A DNA stretch of 49,121 nt from positions 1-49,121 of the forward strand of contig CAJUCZ010000014.1 in assembly GCA_910585375.1 (NCBI GenBank), read 5' to 3'. Each line of letters begins with the position of its first letter. Position 1 is the stretch's first letter. Shown one piece after another: positions 8,182-16,198 of the stretch. A model generated the notes under the pieces. The model ran no database searches and was not told where the DNA came from. It saw nothing but the letters and a program-made list of their open reading frames with translations. The position numbers and the translations under genes are program-made. This stretch comes from an uncultured Alphaproteobacteria bacterium. GTDB lineage: Bacteria > Pseudomonadota > Alphaproteobacteria > RF32 > CAG-239.

Positions 8182-9063
8182 TTAACTGAAGCAAATGCCT
8201 GTGACTGAAATAATGCCAAGGACGAGGGCGATGACTTTGCGAAAGGAGAATTTATCCATTTTGAACCAGACTGAAAGTAAAAATATTAAGAAAATCCGCA
8301 TTTGTTCAATTATCATTACAATTGTCGGTGCATCGTGTACAAAGCTGACTGTCTCAAAAATATAATAAACACCTTCTAAAAGTCCGATTATCAGACTAAG
8401 CAGGTATAAGTTGTTCCACCAATGTCTGTAATATGTTGCCGGTGAGGCGTTTTGTCGGGAGGTGCGGAGATATTGCCAATAGAAATAAGGAATAGCGAGA
8501 ATATAATATCCTAAATTGATTGCGATTTCATTTGCTCCGTTACTGTTGGCAATTTTAACCAGATAAGGTGAGACAACATAGAACAGAATTGAGGCCAAAA
8601 TCCAAAAGAAACCGATAGTATTTATTTTCTTCGGTGTATCATTTGCCGGGGTAATGACGTTGCCGACAAAGAGAAATACAGAGAAAATGAATAATAAAAA
8701 ATTTATGATAAAATATGAGGTTATGTGAATATAACCGAGGTATGAATCTATTATGAACGTTAAAAATAAGTTGCCGGCTTCCAATAGGCCTACTAATCCG
8801 AGCGGCAAATATTTTAATGATAAGGCAAAGCAAATATAGCCGGCAAGAACAAAGACAGCGTGCAGCAGAATGTAAGGCAGGGAAGAGGCACATATGGTGA
8901 TTGAAGTCAGCAATCCCAGACCGGATTGGAACAAGGACGCGATAAGTGCGGAAAGAAACAGGGTTTTGTACAAATTGAATTTGTTAACGGCATAATCCAG
9001 AACAGCATCGCAAAAGGAATTGGAGATTGTGGCTAATATGGCTGTGTAGCGGCTGTTTATCAA
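8182..9063 (-). CDS. EamA/DMT-type membrane transporter, TTG start
   Basis: Very hydrophobic protein of about 293 residues with roughly ten membrane helices in two repeats, the plan of the drug/metabolite transporter (EamA) superfamily. Substrate cannot be read. The frame has no ATG near its start. I chose the TTG at 9063 because AGGAG lies 8-9 nt upstream; another TTG at 9087 would add eight residues but lacks such a site. It is transcribed divergently from mutY. A possible promoter upstream reads TTGAAA, 17 bp, TAAAAA on the minus strand. Confidence 0.75.
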   Translation of the reverse strand: MINSRYTAILATISNSFCDAVLDYAVNKFNLYKTLFLSALIASLFQSGLGLLTSITICASSLPYILLHAVFVLAGYICFALSLKYLPLGLVGLLEAGNLFLTFIIDSYLGYIHITSYFIINFLLFIFSVFLFVGNVITPANDTPKKINTIGFFWILASILFYVVSPYLVKIANSNGANEIAINLGYYILAIPYFYWQYLRTSRQNASPATYYRHWWNNLYLLSLIIGLLEGVYYIFETVSFVHDAPTIVMIIEQMRIFLIFLLSVWFKMDKFSFRKVIALVLGIISVTGICFS

Positions 9064-9181
9064 AAAAAATTCTCCTGATTGTTGCAATGTTTTTATTTTA
9101 GCGGAATAATCCTTTCAAAAAGATAAATTGTTTTGACATTTACTGACGGCGGAGTAAAAAGAAAGCAGAAACGGAGTGTAT

Positions 9182-10207
9182 ATGGCAAACAAAGTTGAAA
9201 AAGAGTTGAGACGGCTTTTGCTTGGTTGGTATGAGCAGAACGGGCGTGACTTGCCGTGGCGCGTGAAAGGCGGAGCACATCCGGATCCTTATGTTATTTT
9301 GGTGTCGGAAGTAATGTTACAGCAGACAACGGTGAAGACCGTTATTCCGTATTTTCATCGTTTTATGGAACGATTTCCGACAATTCAAGCTTTAGCGGCG
9401 GCATCTCTGGAAGAGGTTTATCTTTATTGGCAAGGACTGGGATATTATTCGCGCGCCCGATCATTGCATGCCACTGCAAAAATGGTTGTAAATGATTTTG
9501 GCGGAAAATTTCCGCGCACGAGGTCCGAGGTGTTAAAGCTGAAAGGGATCGGGAATTACACAGCGGCCAGTTTTTCGGCCTTGGCATTTAATCAACCGGA
9601 GACAGTTATTGACGGCAATGTTATCCGGATTATCTGCCGGATGTATCATTTGAGCAATCCGGTTGCGGAGATTGAAAAAGAAATTGAGGAAAGAGCTAAA
9701 GTACTGACGGATACAGTGAATCCTGCAGATTATGCTTCGGCGATTATGGACTTGGGGGCGATTGTTTGTACACCCAAAAATCCGAAGTGTCTGATTTGTC
9801 CGTGGCAGAAATTTTGCCGGTCGGCCGGACAGAGTGACGTGGAGAAAATTCCTTTGCGTAAGAAGCCTGAGAAGAAAGAAAAGTACGGCAAGGTTTTTTT
9901 AATCAGCAATCAGGCAGGAGAAATCTTGATCCGTAAGCGGACGGAAAAAGGGCTGCTGTCCGGATTGTATGAATTCCCGTGGCAGGAAGCTGCGGAGGTT
10001 TGCTGCGGCGCCACGGATACCGGTATTGAAGTTTCGCATGTTTTTACGCATTTTAAGCTGGTTTTGAGAATTTATATCTGGAAAACGGAAGAAACCCGGT
10101 ATAGCGGGCAGTTTGTTTTGCCGGAAAGAATGGAAGATTTTGCAATGTCGACACTGATGAAAAAAGTTTATGCCGCCGGCAGAAGAATCCTTGATAATAA
10201 AGGATAA
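9182..10207 (+). CDS. mutY: Adenine DNA glycosylase
   Basis: Removes adenine mispaired with 8-oxoguanine. 341 residues. LPWR at 24-27 and the catalytic Glu43 in SEVMLQQTT are present. The helix-hairpin-helix region LKGIGNYTAASF and the catalytic Asp in VIDGNVIRI follow. The four-Cys 4Fe-4S site is seen as C-x6-C-x2-C-x5-C near residue 196 (CTPKNPKCLICPWQKFC). A Nudix-like 8-oxoG-recognition domain makes up the C-terminal third. I prefer the ATG at 9182 over the GTG at 9176 because CGGAG sits 6 nt upstream. A promoter at about 9133-9160 (TTGACA, 16 bp, TAAAAA) fits. Confidence 0.95.
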   Translation: MANKVEKELRRLLLGWYEQNGRDLPWRVKGGAHPDPYVILVSEVMLQQTTVKTVIPYFHRFMERFPTIQALAAASLEEVYLYWQGLGYYSRARSLHATAKMVVNDFGGKFPRTRSEVLKLKGIGNYTAASFSALAFNQPETVIDGNVIRIICRMYHLSNPVAEIEKEIEERAKVLTDTVNPADYASAIMDLGAIVCTPKNPKCLICPWQKFCRSAGQSDVEKIPLRKKPEKKEKYGKVFLISNQAGEILIRKRTEKGLLSGLYEFPWQEAAEVCCGATDTGIEVSHVFTHFKLVLRIYIWKTEETRYSGQFVLPERMEDFAMSTLMKKVYAAGRRILDNKG

Positions 10208-10213
10208 ATGTTG

Positions 10214-10241
10214 TTTGCAATTTTCCGAGCCGGCTTATAAC
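10214..10241 (+). promoter_or_regulatory. Promoter for the TIM-barrel/PfkB pair
   Basis: TTTGCA, 16 bp, TATAAC (or TTGCAA with 15 bp), directly after the mutY stop and about 35 nt before the next start. Confidence 0.5.
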
Positions 10242-10275
10242 ATAAAAGAAAAAATTTTTTTTAAGGATATAAGAT

Positions 10276-11019
10276 ATGCGCGTAAAGACAATTACCTGTT
10301 CCGGTGCTAATGAAAACACTTCTGTCGGCGGTTTGCTTGATTTGCTGTCCGAATTTCCGATGGCGGAAGCCGGAATCCAGATTTCGGCAGATAAGTGCCG
10401 GAACGGAATGCCCAGATATCATTGGATAAAACAAGTGGCAACAGAGGTTCAAAAACTTTCAAAACCGGTGCAGTTGGCGTTGCATATTAATAAAGACTGG
10501 GTGGAGGATTTTTGCAACGGGATTATTGCGCCGGAGATTTCCGAATTTATGGCATTGTCTTATTCTGACGGGAGCAGAATTTTCAGACGTTTGCAGCTTA
10601 ATTTTAAAATCGGGCGGGAAAGGGAGCCGGATATTGGTACTTTGGCGGCAATGGTTGCGGCCTATCCCGCGCATCGTTTTATTTTTTCGTATAATCCAAA
10701 TAATGTGGCGATTATTCGGGAGCTCTACCGGCGCGGCGTAATGTTTGACAATTTGTTTGATTCCTCATTCGGTGAGGGCGTAATGCCGATTTGCCGCGAA
10801 GGAATTGTCTTTGAAGACCGGCTGCAGGGATATGCCGGCGGTTTGGGGCCGGAAAATATTAAAAATGAACTTGATAAGATTAATGATGTCAATCTTTTAT
10901 CTGCAATTGTTTATGTAGATGCCGAAGGGCATTTAAAAGGTGAGGACGGAAGCATGAGTCTGGATAAGGCGCGCGACTTTATCGGCAAAATACTGCAGTG
11001 GGAAGACGCCAATGTATGA
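10276..11019 (+). CDS. TIM-barrel protein related to phosphoribosylanthranilate isomerase (TrpF-like)
   Basis: A 247-residue soluble protein. Near residues 184-194 it has YAGGLGPENI, which matches the phosphate-binding AGGLxPENV segment of TrpF, and the end (SMSLDKARDFI) also resembles the TrpF tail. The N-terminus (VKTITCSGANENTSVGGLLDLL) lacks the usual KICG start, so isomerase activity is uncertain. No other trp gene is nearby. The gene overlaps the following PfkB kinase by 8 nt, so a sugar-phosphate or nucleoside-related job is equally possible. AAGGA lies 8 nt before the ATG. Confidence 0.6.
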   Translation: MRVKTITCSGANENTSVGGLLDLLSEFPMAEAGIQISADKCRNGMPRYHWIKQVATEVQKLSKPVQLALHINKDWVEDFCNGIIAPEISEFMALSYSDGSRIFRRLQLNFKIGREREPDIGTLAAMVAAYPAHRFIFSYNPNNVAIIRELYRRGVMFDNLFDSSFGEGVMPICREGIVFEDRLQGYAGGLGPENIKNELDKINDVNLLSAIVYVDAEGHLKGEDGSMSLDKARDFIGKILQWEDANV

Positions 11020-11920
11020 TGTTTTGGGGATCGGCATGGCAATGACCGACAAGAAAATCCGGTTTGTGCCGGAAAGTCCGGTTATGCGAAAAGTTTTGCC
11101 GTACAAGGGGCGTTATGCCAGACTGAGTTATGAGGATTTTTATGCCCTGTCGGATTTTTCCGAACTCAGCATCGGCGCCGGCGGGTCGGTTGCCAACAGT
11201 CTTCGTGATTTGGGGCGTTTGGGGGCAAGATGTGCTTTTATCGGAAAAACCGGATGTGACAGAGAAGGGGAGTATTTTCGGTATTCTTTGCAGGATTGCG
11301 GAGTTGAACCGGTTTTAAGCGTTGTGCCGAGCGGGCGCAGCGGTTCTTGTGTGGTTTTGATTCATGATGACGGTGAAAAGACAATCTGCGCCAAAGCACT
11401 GGCGGCCAAAACGCTTGAGGAAAAAGATGTTGATTTTAATTTGTTGAGACAATGCCGTGTTATATTTATTGAGGGATATCTTTTTGATCAAAATCCGCAA
11501 TTGATCAGAAAACTTGTTGCGGAAGCCTGCCGCCGCAGTTGCCGTATTTATCTGACTTTGGCCGATGTCTCCTGTGTGCGGGAGAACAGGGCTTTATGGT
11601 CGGAGATGTTGCCGAAATGTGATGTTTTGTTTGGTAATGAAGCAGAGTTTGCCGAGCTGGCGTGTGATGAGAGTTTGTTGCCGTCATTATGCGTGATGAC
11701 CAAAGGAGCATCCGGTTGTGCGGTATGGCATGATAAAAAATGGCGGGAATTTGCGGCAAAGCCTGATGTAAAAATCGTTAATGCCAATGGCGCCGGCGAT
11801 GCTTTTGCCGCGGGTTTTATCCGTGGTTTGCTTGGGGACTCCGAAATTGAAGAATGTGTATCATCGGGTAATGAGGTTGCAGCAGCAATTTTATCGTCTG
11901 CGGAATCTTATTTGTTATAA
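11012..11920 (+). CDS. PfkB-family sugar/nucleoside kinase
   Basis: A 302-residue ribokinase/adenosine-kinase type enzyme. The N-terminal GIGMAMTDK and the SIGAGGSVANSLRDLGRLG segment (PfkB signature 1 region) are present. The catalytic signature NANGAGDAFAAGF carries the GAGD anion hole and base Asp near residues 253-260. The substrate is not readable; the general order of motifs is closest to the adenosine-kinase branch. It overlaps the TIM-barrel gene by 8 nt, so the two are translationally coupled and probably act in one pathway. Confidence 0.88.
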   Translation: MYDVLGIGMAMTDKKIRFVPESPVMRKVLPYKGRYARLSYEDFYALSDFSELSIGAGGSVANSLRDLGRLGARCAFIGKTGCDREGEYFRYSLQDCGVEPVLSVVPSGRSGSCVVLIHDDGEKTICAKALAAKTLEEKDVDFNLLRQCRVIFIEGYLFDQNPQLIRKLVAEACRRSCRIYLTLADVSCVRENRALWSEMLPKCDVLFGNEAEFAELACDESLLPSLCVMTKGASGCAVWHDKKWREFAAKPDVKIVNANGAGDAFAAGFIRGLLGDSEIEECVSSGNEVAAAILSSAESYLL

Positions 11921-11970
11921 TAAATGGTTGAAAGCATGATATTTGTATCGTGGCGTCTGTTTTTTATGAG

Positions 11971-12005
11971 AAAAAGCTCCCTTATTTTTTAAGGGAGCTT
12001 TTTTT
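11971..12005. terminator. Bidirectional terminator
   Basis: AAAAAGCTCCCTTA pairs with TAAGGGAGCTTTTT around a short T loop. It separates the PfkB gene from the convergent minus-strand gene ending at 12012. Confidence 0.92.
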
Positions 12006-12011
12006 GATGTG

Positions 12012-13082
12012 TTAATCATCGGGATAACGGAAATGTTCCATAATATCCTGCAAAATAATATAAGTATGAGGAATATTGGGGTTCTGTCCTGCTAAAAACA
12101 ATCTTTTGGGGTTTGTTTTTTTACGGGCGGAATCCTGCATCAGGCTTTCTTTGCACCAGCACTCTTCCAAGGTATTTTGAGGAACGGCGAATTCTTTCAT
12201 TCCGACCTTGGCAAGAGAGAAATTTATTTTTTCTCTGTTTTCTTTCATTTGCCGGAGTTCAAAATAAGACGGCGGCATTTGGCCGTAAGCCTTGCAATAT
12301 GCCCTTGCTTCCTCTGCCGTTAAAAGCTGTTGGGGCATGTTCAGGTTAATGAACGTTTCGGCATTGACATAAATTCCGGCTTCCTGATCGTATACCGTAT
12401 GATCCGAACGTTGTCCGTTTTTGAGCAGATAACTGCCGGGAAGCGGATAATGCGAGCGGTCTTTCAGATAACTGAAAAAGTGAAACAGGTTGACCTGTAA
12501 CGCCTGTGCAATCATCGGAAAGTCTTCGGCCGGTTTTTCTGTCGGAGCGTTTACCGTATTCAGTGTTATCGGTGTTTGCCGTTTTACCCTGATACAGCCG
12601 CGGACGTTCTTTTTATACATTGTGCCGAAATCAATAATAAGCGTATCATCACCGATGTTGGGGCCTCTGGTGACCGTCTCCGGGGCGCTGCCTTCGCCGG
12701 CTTGGTCATCTTCTGCCCAATATTCCCCGCTTTTGAGACATGGGAAATTGATGCGGCGTAATGATGTGTTTATTTTGTCGCGATACTGATTCATGTTATT
12801 ACGAGCCATGAAGTCCGGCAAAACAGTTCCGCGGTTACGGCAGAAGCGCCGCGCGCGGTTTTTTGTTGTTGCACCGTCACGTTCTATGTCTGTTATGTAA
12901 AATTCATCGCTTACATATACACCGTCGGCTTTATATCCGGGAATCAATTCCGGGAAATGACTTCCATCCGTAAAGTGGAAATCTCCGGGGGTGATTGTAT
13001 TCAAAAAACGGTACAATTCTGGCAAATTACAGGCATGCTCTTTTATGAAAGAGTTGAACGCCAAGATTTTATTCTGTTCCAT
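12012..13082 (-). CDS. DUF1566/Lcl-like domain protein with two domain copies
   Basis: A 356-residue protein of unknown function. It contains two diverged copies of one domain, at about residues 50-175 and 215-345. Shared features are a GVYV/GIYV strand, ARRFC/ARAYC, a Leu- or Met-Pro turn, then KIN-SL in the next helix. Copy one continues with EYWAEDD and ends RGCIRVKR, close to the YW-S-E and RCVR landmarks of DUF1566/Lcl (C-type-lectin-like) domains. There is no signal peptide. The neighbour at 13112 carries a third copy. The start lacks a Shine-Dalgarno and follows an A/T-rich leader. The gap to the upstream gene is 29 nt, so they form an operon. The domain call is by pattern only. Confidence 0.65.
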   Translation of the reverse strand: MEQNKILAFNSFIKEHACNLPELYRFLNTITPGDFHFTDGSHFPELIPGYKADGVYVSDEFYITDIERDGATTKNRARRFCRNRGTVLPDFMARNNMNQYRDKINTSLRRINFPCLKSGEYWAEDDQAGEGSAPETVTRGPNIGDDTLIIDFGTMYKKNVRGCIRVKRQTPITLNTVNAPTEKPAEDFPMIAQALQVNLFHFFSYLKDRSHYPLPGSYLLKNGQRSDHTVYDQEAGIYVNAETFINLNMPQQLLTAEEARAYCKAYGQMPPSYFELRQMKENREKINFSLAKVGMKEFAVPQNTLEECWCKESLMQDSARKKTNPKRLFLAGQNPNIPHTYIILQDIMEHFRYPDD

Positions 13083-13111
13083 ACTGTTATGTATTTTTTA
13101 GATTGGAATTA

Positions 13112-13828
13112 TTAATGTTTGATTTTATGGGTATAAATGCTGCTTATGATGGCTTCCTGTTTTAAGGAAGTGTAGTCGAAACGGGTTCCGATATATGAAA
13201 TTTCACCGTCAATTCGGGCAAAAAACATATTTTCGTGTTCCAGCTTGAGGATATCAACAAATCCGTTACTTGCGATTAATACAAAGTTGATGTTTTTATA
13301 TTCTTTCCCGTCAAGGACGTAGAGCCTGGAATGATTGACAAGGAGATATTTGGAATTAATTATCTCATAGTCATATTGGGGCATGCCGTCTTTTCGGGGC
13401 CGGATAAAAATACAGTTTCTCGTTTCCTGACTGTCAGCTTGTTCCATTGCTTCTTTATGCCAAACATTTTGTAAGGCGTGTTCCGGAATCATATCTTCAC
13501 CCATTCCTATTGCTGCAAAAGATTTGTTCAGCGTTTTAGCCGCGTTTTGGAGCAGGAGGATTTGGTAAAGGCAGGGAATTTCAAGCTTTACAGCGCTGAA
13601 ATAGGCTTTTGCTTCAGCAGCACGGAATTTTTGTCGGGAGATATTAAGCGGCAAATATAAATTGTCGTTTAGCAAAATACCTTTTTCCTGATTGTAAACC
13701 GTACGGGCCGAACAACTTCCGTCTTTTAACAAATAATGTCCGCATTGAGGAGCTGTTTTTTCGAATTCATCTACAATTCCGTCAGCGGAATACCAGATAA
13801 AACCATAGTTTTCTTTTTTTGTTTCCAT
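13112..13828 (-). CDS. Paralogue of the downstream gene, one DUF1566-like copy
   Basis: A 238-residue protein. Residues about 30-160 align with the second domain of the 12012 gene: G-YLLK-G-S--TVY, then GI, then AEAKAYF, a Pro turn, LNKSFAAIGM, and W-KEAM. The C-terminal 80 residues are not shared and are strand-rich. There is no signal peptide. The ATG follows an A/T-rich leader (TTATAATTAACATC) with no Shine-Dalgarno. A promoter at 13881-13908 serves both genes. Likely product of duplication; function unknown. Confidence 0.65.
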   Translation of the reverse strand: METKKENYGFIWYSADGIVDEFEKTAPQCGHYLLKDGSCSARTVYNQEKGILLNDNLYLPLNISRQKFRAAEAKAYFSAVKLEIPCLYQILLLQNAAKTLNKSFAAIGMGEDMIPEHALQNVWHKEAMEQADSQETRNCIFIRPRKDGMPQYDYEIINSKYLLVNHSRLYVLDGKEYKNINFVLIASNGFVDILKLEHENMFFARIDGEISYIGTRFDYTSLKQEAIISSIYTHKIKH

Positions 13829-13880
13829 ATCTTAAAAATTTGATGTTAATTATAAGATTAATAATAGTTTTACAGATATA

Positions 13881-13908
13881 AAATTAGCATCTTCCGTCTG
13901 ATTGTCAA
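13881..13908 (-). promoter_or_regulatory. Promoter for the two DUF1566-like genes
   Basis: Minus strand TTGACA, 16 bp, TAATTT, about 50 nt before the ATG at 13828. Confidence 0.65.
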
Positions 13909-14013
13909 CAATTTTTTAGAAAGTTTTTGAGAGGGCACAGAGCTGTCGGGTATCTGATATTGCTAAACATTCCGTTTTATAAACATATTGTTAAGTTTAT
14001 TATGCTATTATGC

Positions 14014-14041
14014 TTGTATAACAAAATATAAGCGCTATATT
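14014..14041 (+). promoter_or_regulatory. Promoter for the 62-aa gene
   Basis: TTGTAT, 16 bp, TATATT, about 36 nt before the start codon at 14078. Confidence 0.55.
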
Positions 14042-14077
14042 ATTATCATAACTCAACAACATTGAAAGGAGGGCGGA

Positions 14078-14266
14078 ATGGATTATAATGATAAACGTTC
14101 TGAGGCAGGAGTTTATAATTTTATTCGTCCCGAATGCGTTGTCCGTGAGGAGAATCTCCAGCTCTGGGAGGACGTAATCAAACTTGAACAAATCAGAAAG
14201 CAGAAACTTAAGGCTCAGCAAGATGCCATTTTACGGGCTAATTTGCAGTTGATCAGAAAATTTTGA
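14078..14266 (+). CDS. Small protein, 62 aa, unknown
   Basis: Charged, mostly helical protein (last 35 residues rich in Lys, Gln, Leu, Glu) with no signal peptide. Unlike most orphan genes here it has a strong Shine-Dalgarno (AAGGAGGGCGG before ATG), a promoter match and a terminator of its own, so it is very likely expressed. Function unknown. Confidence 0.7.
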   Translation: MDYNDKRSEAGVYNFIRPECVVREENLQLWEDVIKLEQIRKQKLKAQQDAILRANLQLIRKF

Positions 14267-14285
14267 AAGTAAATATTATTTTAAT

Positions 14286-14322
14286 AAATCCTCTGGATAA
14301 TGTTTCAGAGGATTTTTTTTTT
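14286..14322 (+). terminator. Terminator of the 62-aa gene
   Basis: AAATCCTCTG and CAGAGGATTT stem followed by a long T run. Confidence 0.9.
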
Positions 14323-14342
14323 GCAAAATTTGATAAAAATGC

Positions 14343-14370
14343 TTGATTTAATAAAATTTTGTTTTATACA
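14343..14370 (+). promoter_or_regulatory. Promoter of the tetR-RND operon
   Basis: TTGATT, 16 bp, TATACA. The -10 box overlaps the left half of the operator palindrome at 14366-14386. Confidence 0.75.
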
Positions 14371-14386
14371 TTCAGTCTGAATGTAT
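14366..14386. promoter_or_regulatory. TetR-type operator
   Basis: Perfect palindrome with 10-bp arms ATACATTCAG / CTGAATGTAT around one T. It resembles the known AcrR operator (TACATACA...TGTATGTA type). It covers the -10 and the likely start point, so a bound repressor would block transcription of the repressor gene and pump together. Confidence 0.85.
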
Positions 14387-14406
14387 GTGTGATTCCAGGT
14401 GATGTA

Positions 14407-15027
14407 ATGGTAAGAAAAACAAAAGAGGAAGCAGAACAGACCCGAAATGCCATCCTTGCGGCGGCATTGGATGTCTTTTGTACAAAAGGGTATGCGCGAA
14501 CGACATTTGATGATATTGCAGCAAAAATAAATCTGACTAAAGGTGCCGTTTACTGGCATTTTAAGAATAAACCGGATTTGCTGATAGAAGTTATCAAGCA
14601 GAATTTTTATGACAATCATTGTAAGATTAAAGAATTTGCGGATAATGTTAAGAGTTTGGAAGATTTGTGTGAAGTTCAGGTCAAAATTGCAAAAATGGTG
14701 GTTGACGATGCCAATTACCGCCGCTTTTTGTTTTTTGCCCGTTTTCATATGGAATGGTCAGAAGGGATTGTGAAAACTGTCGGCAATGCCATCAGGGAGA
14801 TCAGGGATATCCCGCTGAAAGAATTAAAAGAGTTGTTGACATCTTTTCAAAAAAGTGGAGAAATAAGGCCCGATTTAGATGTAGACGATTTAGCTTTGAT
14901 TTTAATGTCTTTATGGCAGGGGATATTATCGGAAGTGCTTTCCAACGATTCCGAGCTGGTTCGTTTTCCCGAAATGGTCAGAAAAAGTTTTGGTTTGATG
15001 ATGAAGAGTATTAAGAACGTGAGGTAG
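14407..15027 (+). CDS. TetR/AcrR-family repressor of the RND pump
   Basis: 206 residues from the ATG at 14407; an earlier in-frame ATG at 14359 lies upstream of the promoter's start point and is rejected. The N-terminal TetR DNA-binding domain is clear: ILAAALDVFCTKGYARTT, then DIAAKINLTKGAVYWHFKNK with the helix-turn-helix and the YWHF-K signature. The C-terminal two thirds is the helical ligand-binding part and matches the AcrR/TtgR branch in style. It lies 4 nt before the membrane-fusion gene. It probably represses itself and the pump through the adjacent palindrome. Confidence 0.93.
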   Translation: MVRKTKEEAEQTRNAILAAALDVFCTKGYARTTFDDIAAKINLTKGAVYWHFKNKPDLLIEVIKQNFYDNHCKIKEFADNVKSLEDLCEVQVKIAKMVVDDANYRRFLFFARFHMEWSEGIVKTVGNAIREIRDIPLKELKELLTSFQKSGEIRPDLDVDDLALILMSLWQGILSEVLSNDSELVRFPEMVRKSFGLMMKSIKNVR

Positions 15028-15031
15028 TGAG

Positions 15032-16195
15032 ATGCAAGTTGGTAAGTTGAAAAACAGAGTGATTATAAAAAGAGTGGTTGTCTTTTTATTATGCGGTGCG
15101 GCAGGCTGGTATCTGAAAGGCCGTCTGACGCCGCCGGCAGCTAATATGGCCGCAATGGGCGGCGGGACTCCGTATGTTCTGATTCAGCAGTTGGAGACCC
15201 GCGATATTTCTCCGAAAAAAACTTATATCGGTCATGTCGAGCCGATTAAGAGCGTTAATCTCATGCCGCAGATTACCGGCTATGTTGAAAAGGTTTTGTT
15301 TGAAGAAGGTTCTTTTGTGAACGAAGGCGACATCTTGTTTGTGATTGAGCAGGAACGTTATATTGCCAATGTGGAGCTGCGTCAGGCCGAGTTGGAAAGT
15401 GCTGAGGCGAATCTGGTAAAAACCGAGCGTGATTATAAAAGGCAGTCTTCCCTGAGCAAGCAGAATTACGCTTCCAAAGCGACCCTTGATACGGCAGAAA
15501 GCAGTTATTTGCAGGCCAAGGCCGCCGTTGCTCAGGCTAAGGCTAATCTTGATCTGGCGAAAATTGATTTAGGTTATACCGAAATTAAGGCGCCGATCAG
15601 CGGACGTATCGGTAAGGCTCTGGTGACTGAGGGAAACTATGTGTCTTCCGCGACCCAGACTTTGGCGCGTATTGTTCAGACCAATCCGATCCGTGTTGCT
15701 TTTTCCGTGACGGACCGGGATATGCTTGACATGCGTCAGATGTATGACGGTAAGGCCAGTCAGTTGTTGACCGAATTGGTTCTTTCCAACGGAACAGTTC
15801 TGGTTAATAATCTGCAGTCCCGTTTTGCCGATAATGAAGTCAATACGGAAACAGCGACGATTGCGGTTTATGCCGAGTATAAAAACGACCAAGATTTGTT
15901 GATTCCCGGAAACTACGTTGATATCCGTATCGGCGAAAAACAACAGCAACTTGCTGTCTTGGTTCCTCAGGCCGCTTTGGCTCAGGATCAACACGGAAAT
16001 TATGTTTTTACGGTAAACGAAGACGGAATTGCCGAGCAGAGACGCGTTCAATTGGGAGAGGTCTTTGAGGACAAGCAAATTGTTTTGGACGGACTGAGTT
16101 CCGATGACAAGGTTATTATCCAAGGTTTGCAGAAAGTTCGTGAAGGGCAGAAAGTGAATGCTCAGCTGGTTTCTGATACTGCGGAGGTAAAATAA
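15032..16195 (+). CDS. RND efflux membrane-fusion protein (AcrA/MexA type)
   Basis: 387-residue periplasmic adaptor that links the inner-membrane RND pump to an outer-membrane channel. A single N-terminal membrane helix at about residues 11-28 anchors it; no lipobox cysteine follows. The half-lipoyl motifs (GHVEPIKSVNLMPQITGYV and APISGRIGKALVTEGNYV halves), the helical hairpin between (about 100-165) and the beta-barrel (IRVAFSVTD, LLIPGNYVDIRI) are in normal order. It starts 4 nt after tetR and ends 3 nt before the pump gene. Confidence 0.93.
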   Translation: MQVGKLKNRVIIKRVVVFLLCGAAGWYLKGRLTPPAANMAAMGGGTPYVLIQQLETRDISPKKTYIGHVEPIKSVNLMPQITGYVEKVLFEEGSFVNEGDILFVIEQERYIANVELRQAELESAEANLVKTERDYKRQSSLSKQNYASKATLDTAESSYLQAKAAVAQAKANLDLAKIDLGYTEIKAPISGRIGKALVTEGNYVSSATQTLARIVQTNPIRVAFSVTDRDMLDMRQMYDGKASQLLTELVLSNGTVLVNNLQSRFADNEVNTETATIAVYAEYKNDQDLLIPGNYVDIRIGEKQQQLAVLVPQAALAQDQHGNYVFTVNEDGIAEQRRVQLGEVFEDKQIVLDGLSSDDKVIIQGLQKVREGQKVNAQLVSDTAEVK

Positions 16196-16198
16196 CAG

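Noticed and set aside
12012..13828. Diversity-generating retroelement variable protein
   Set aside because: The domain type fits, but no reverse transcriptase and no template repeat were found in the window.
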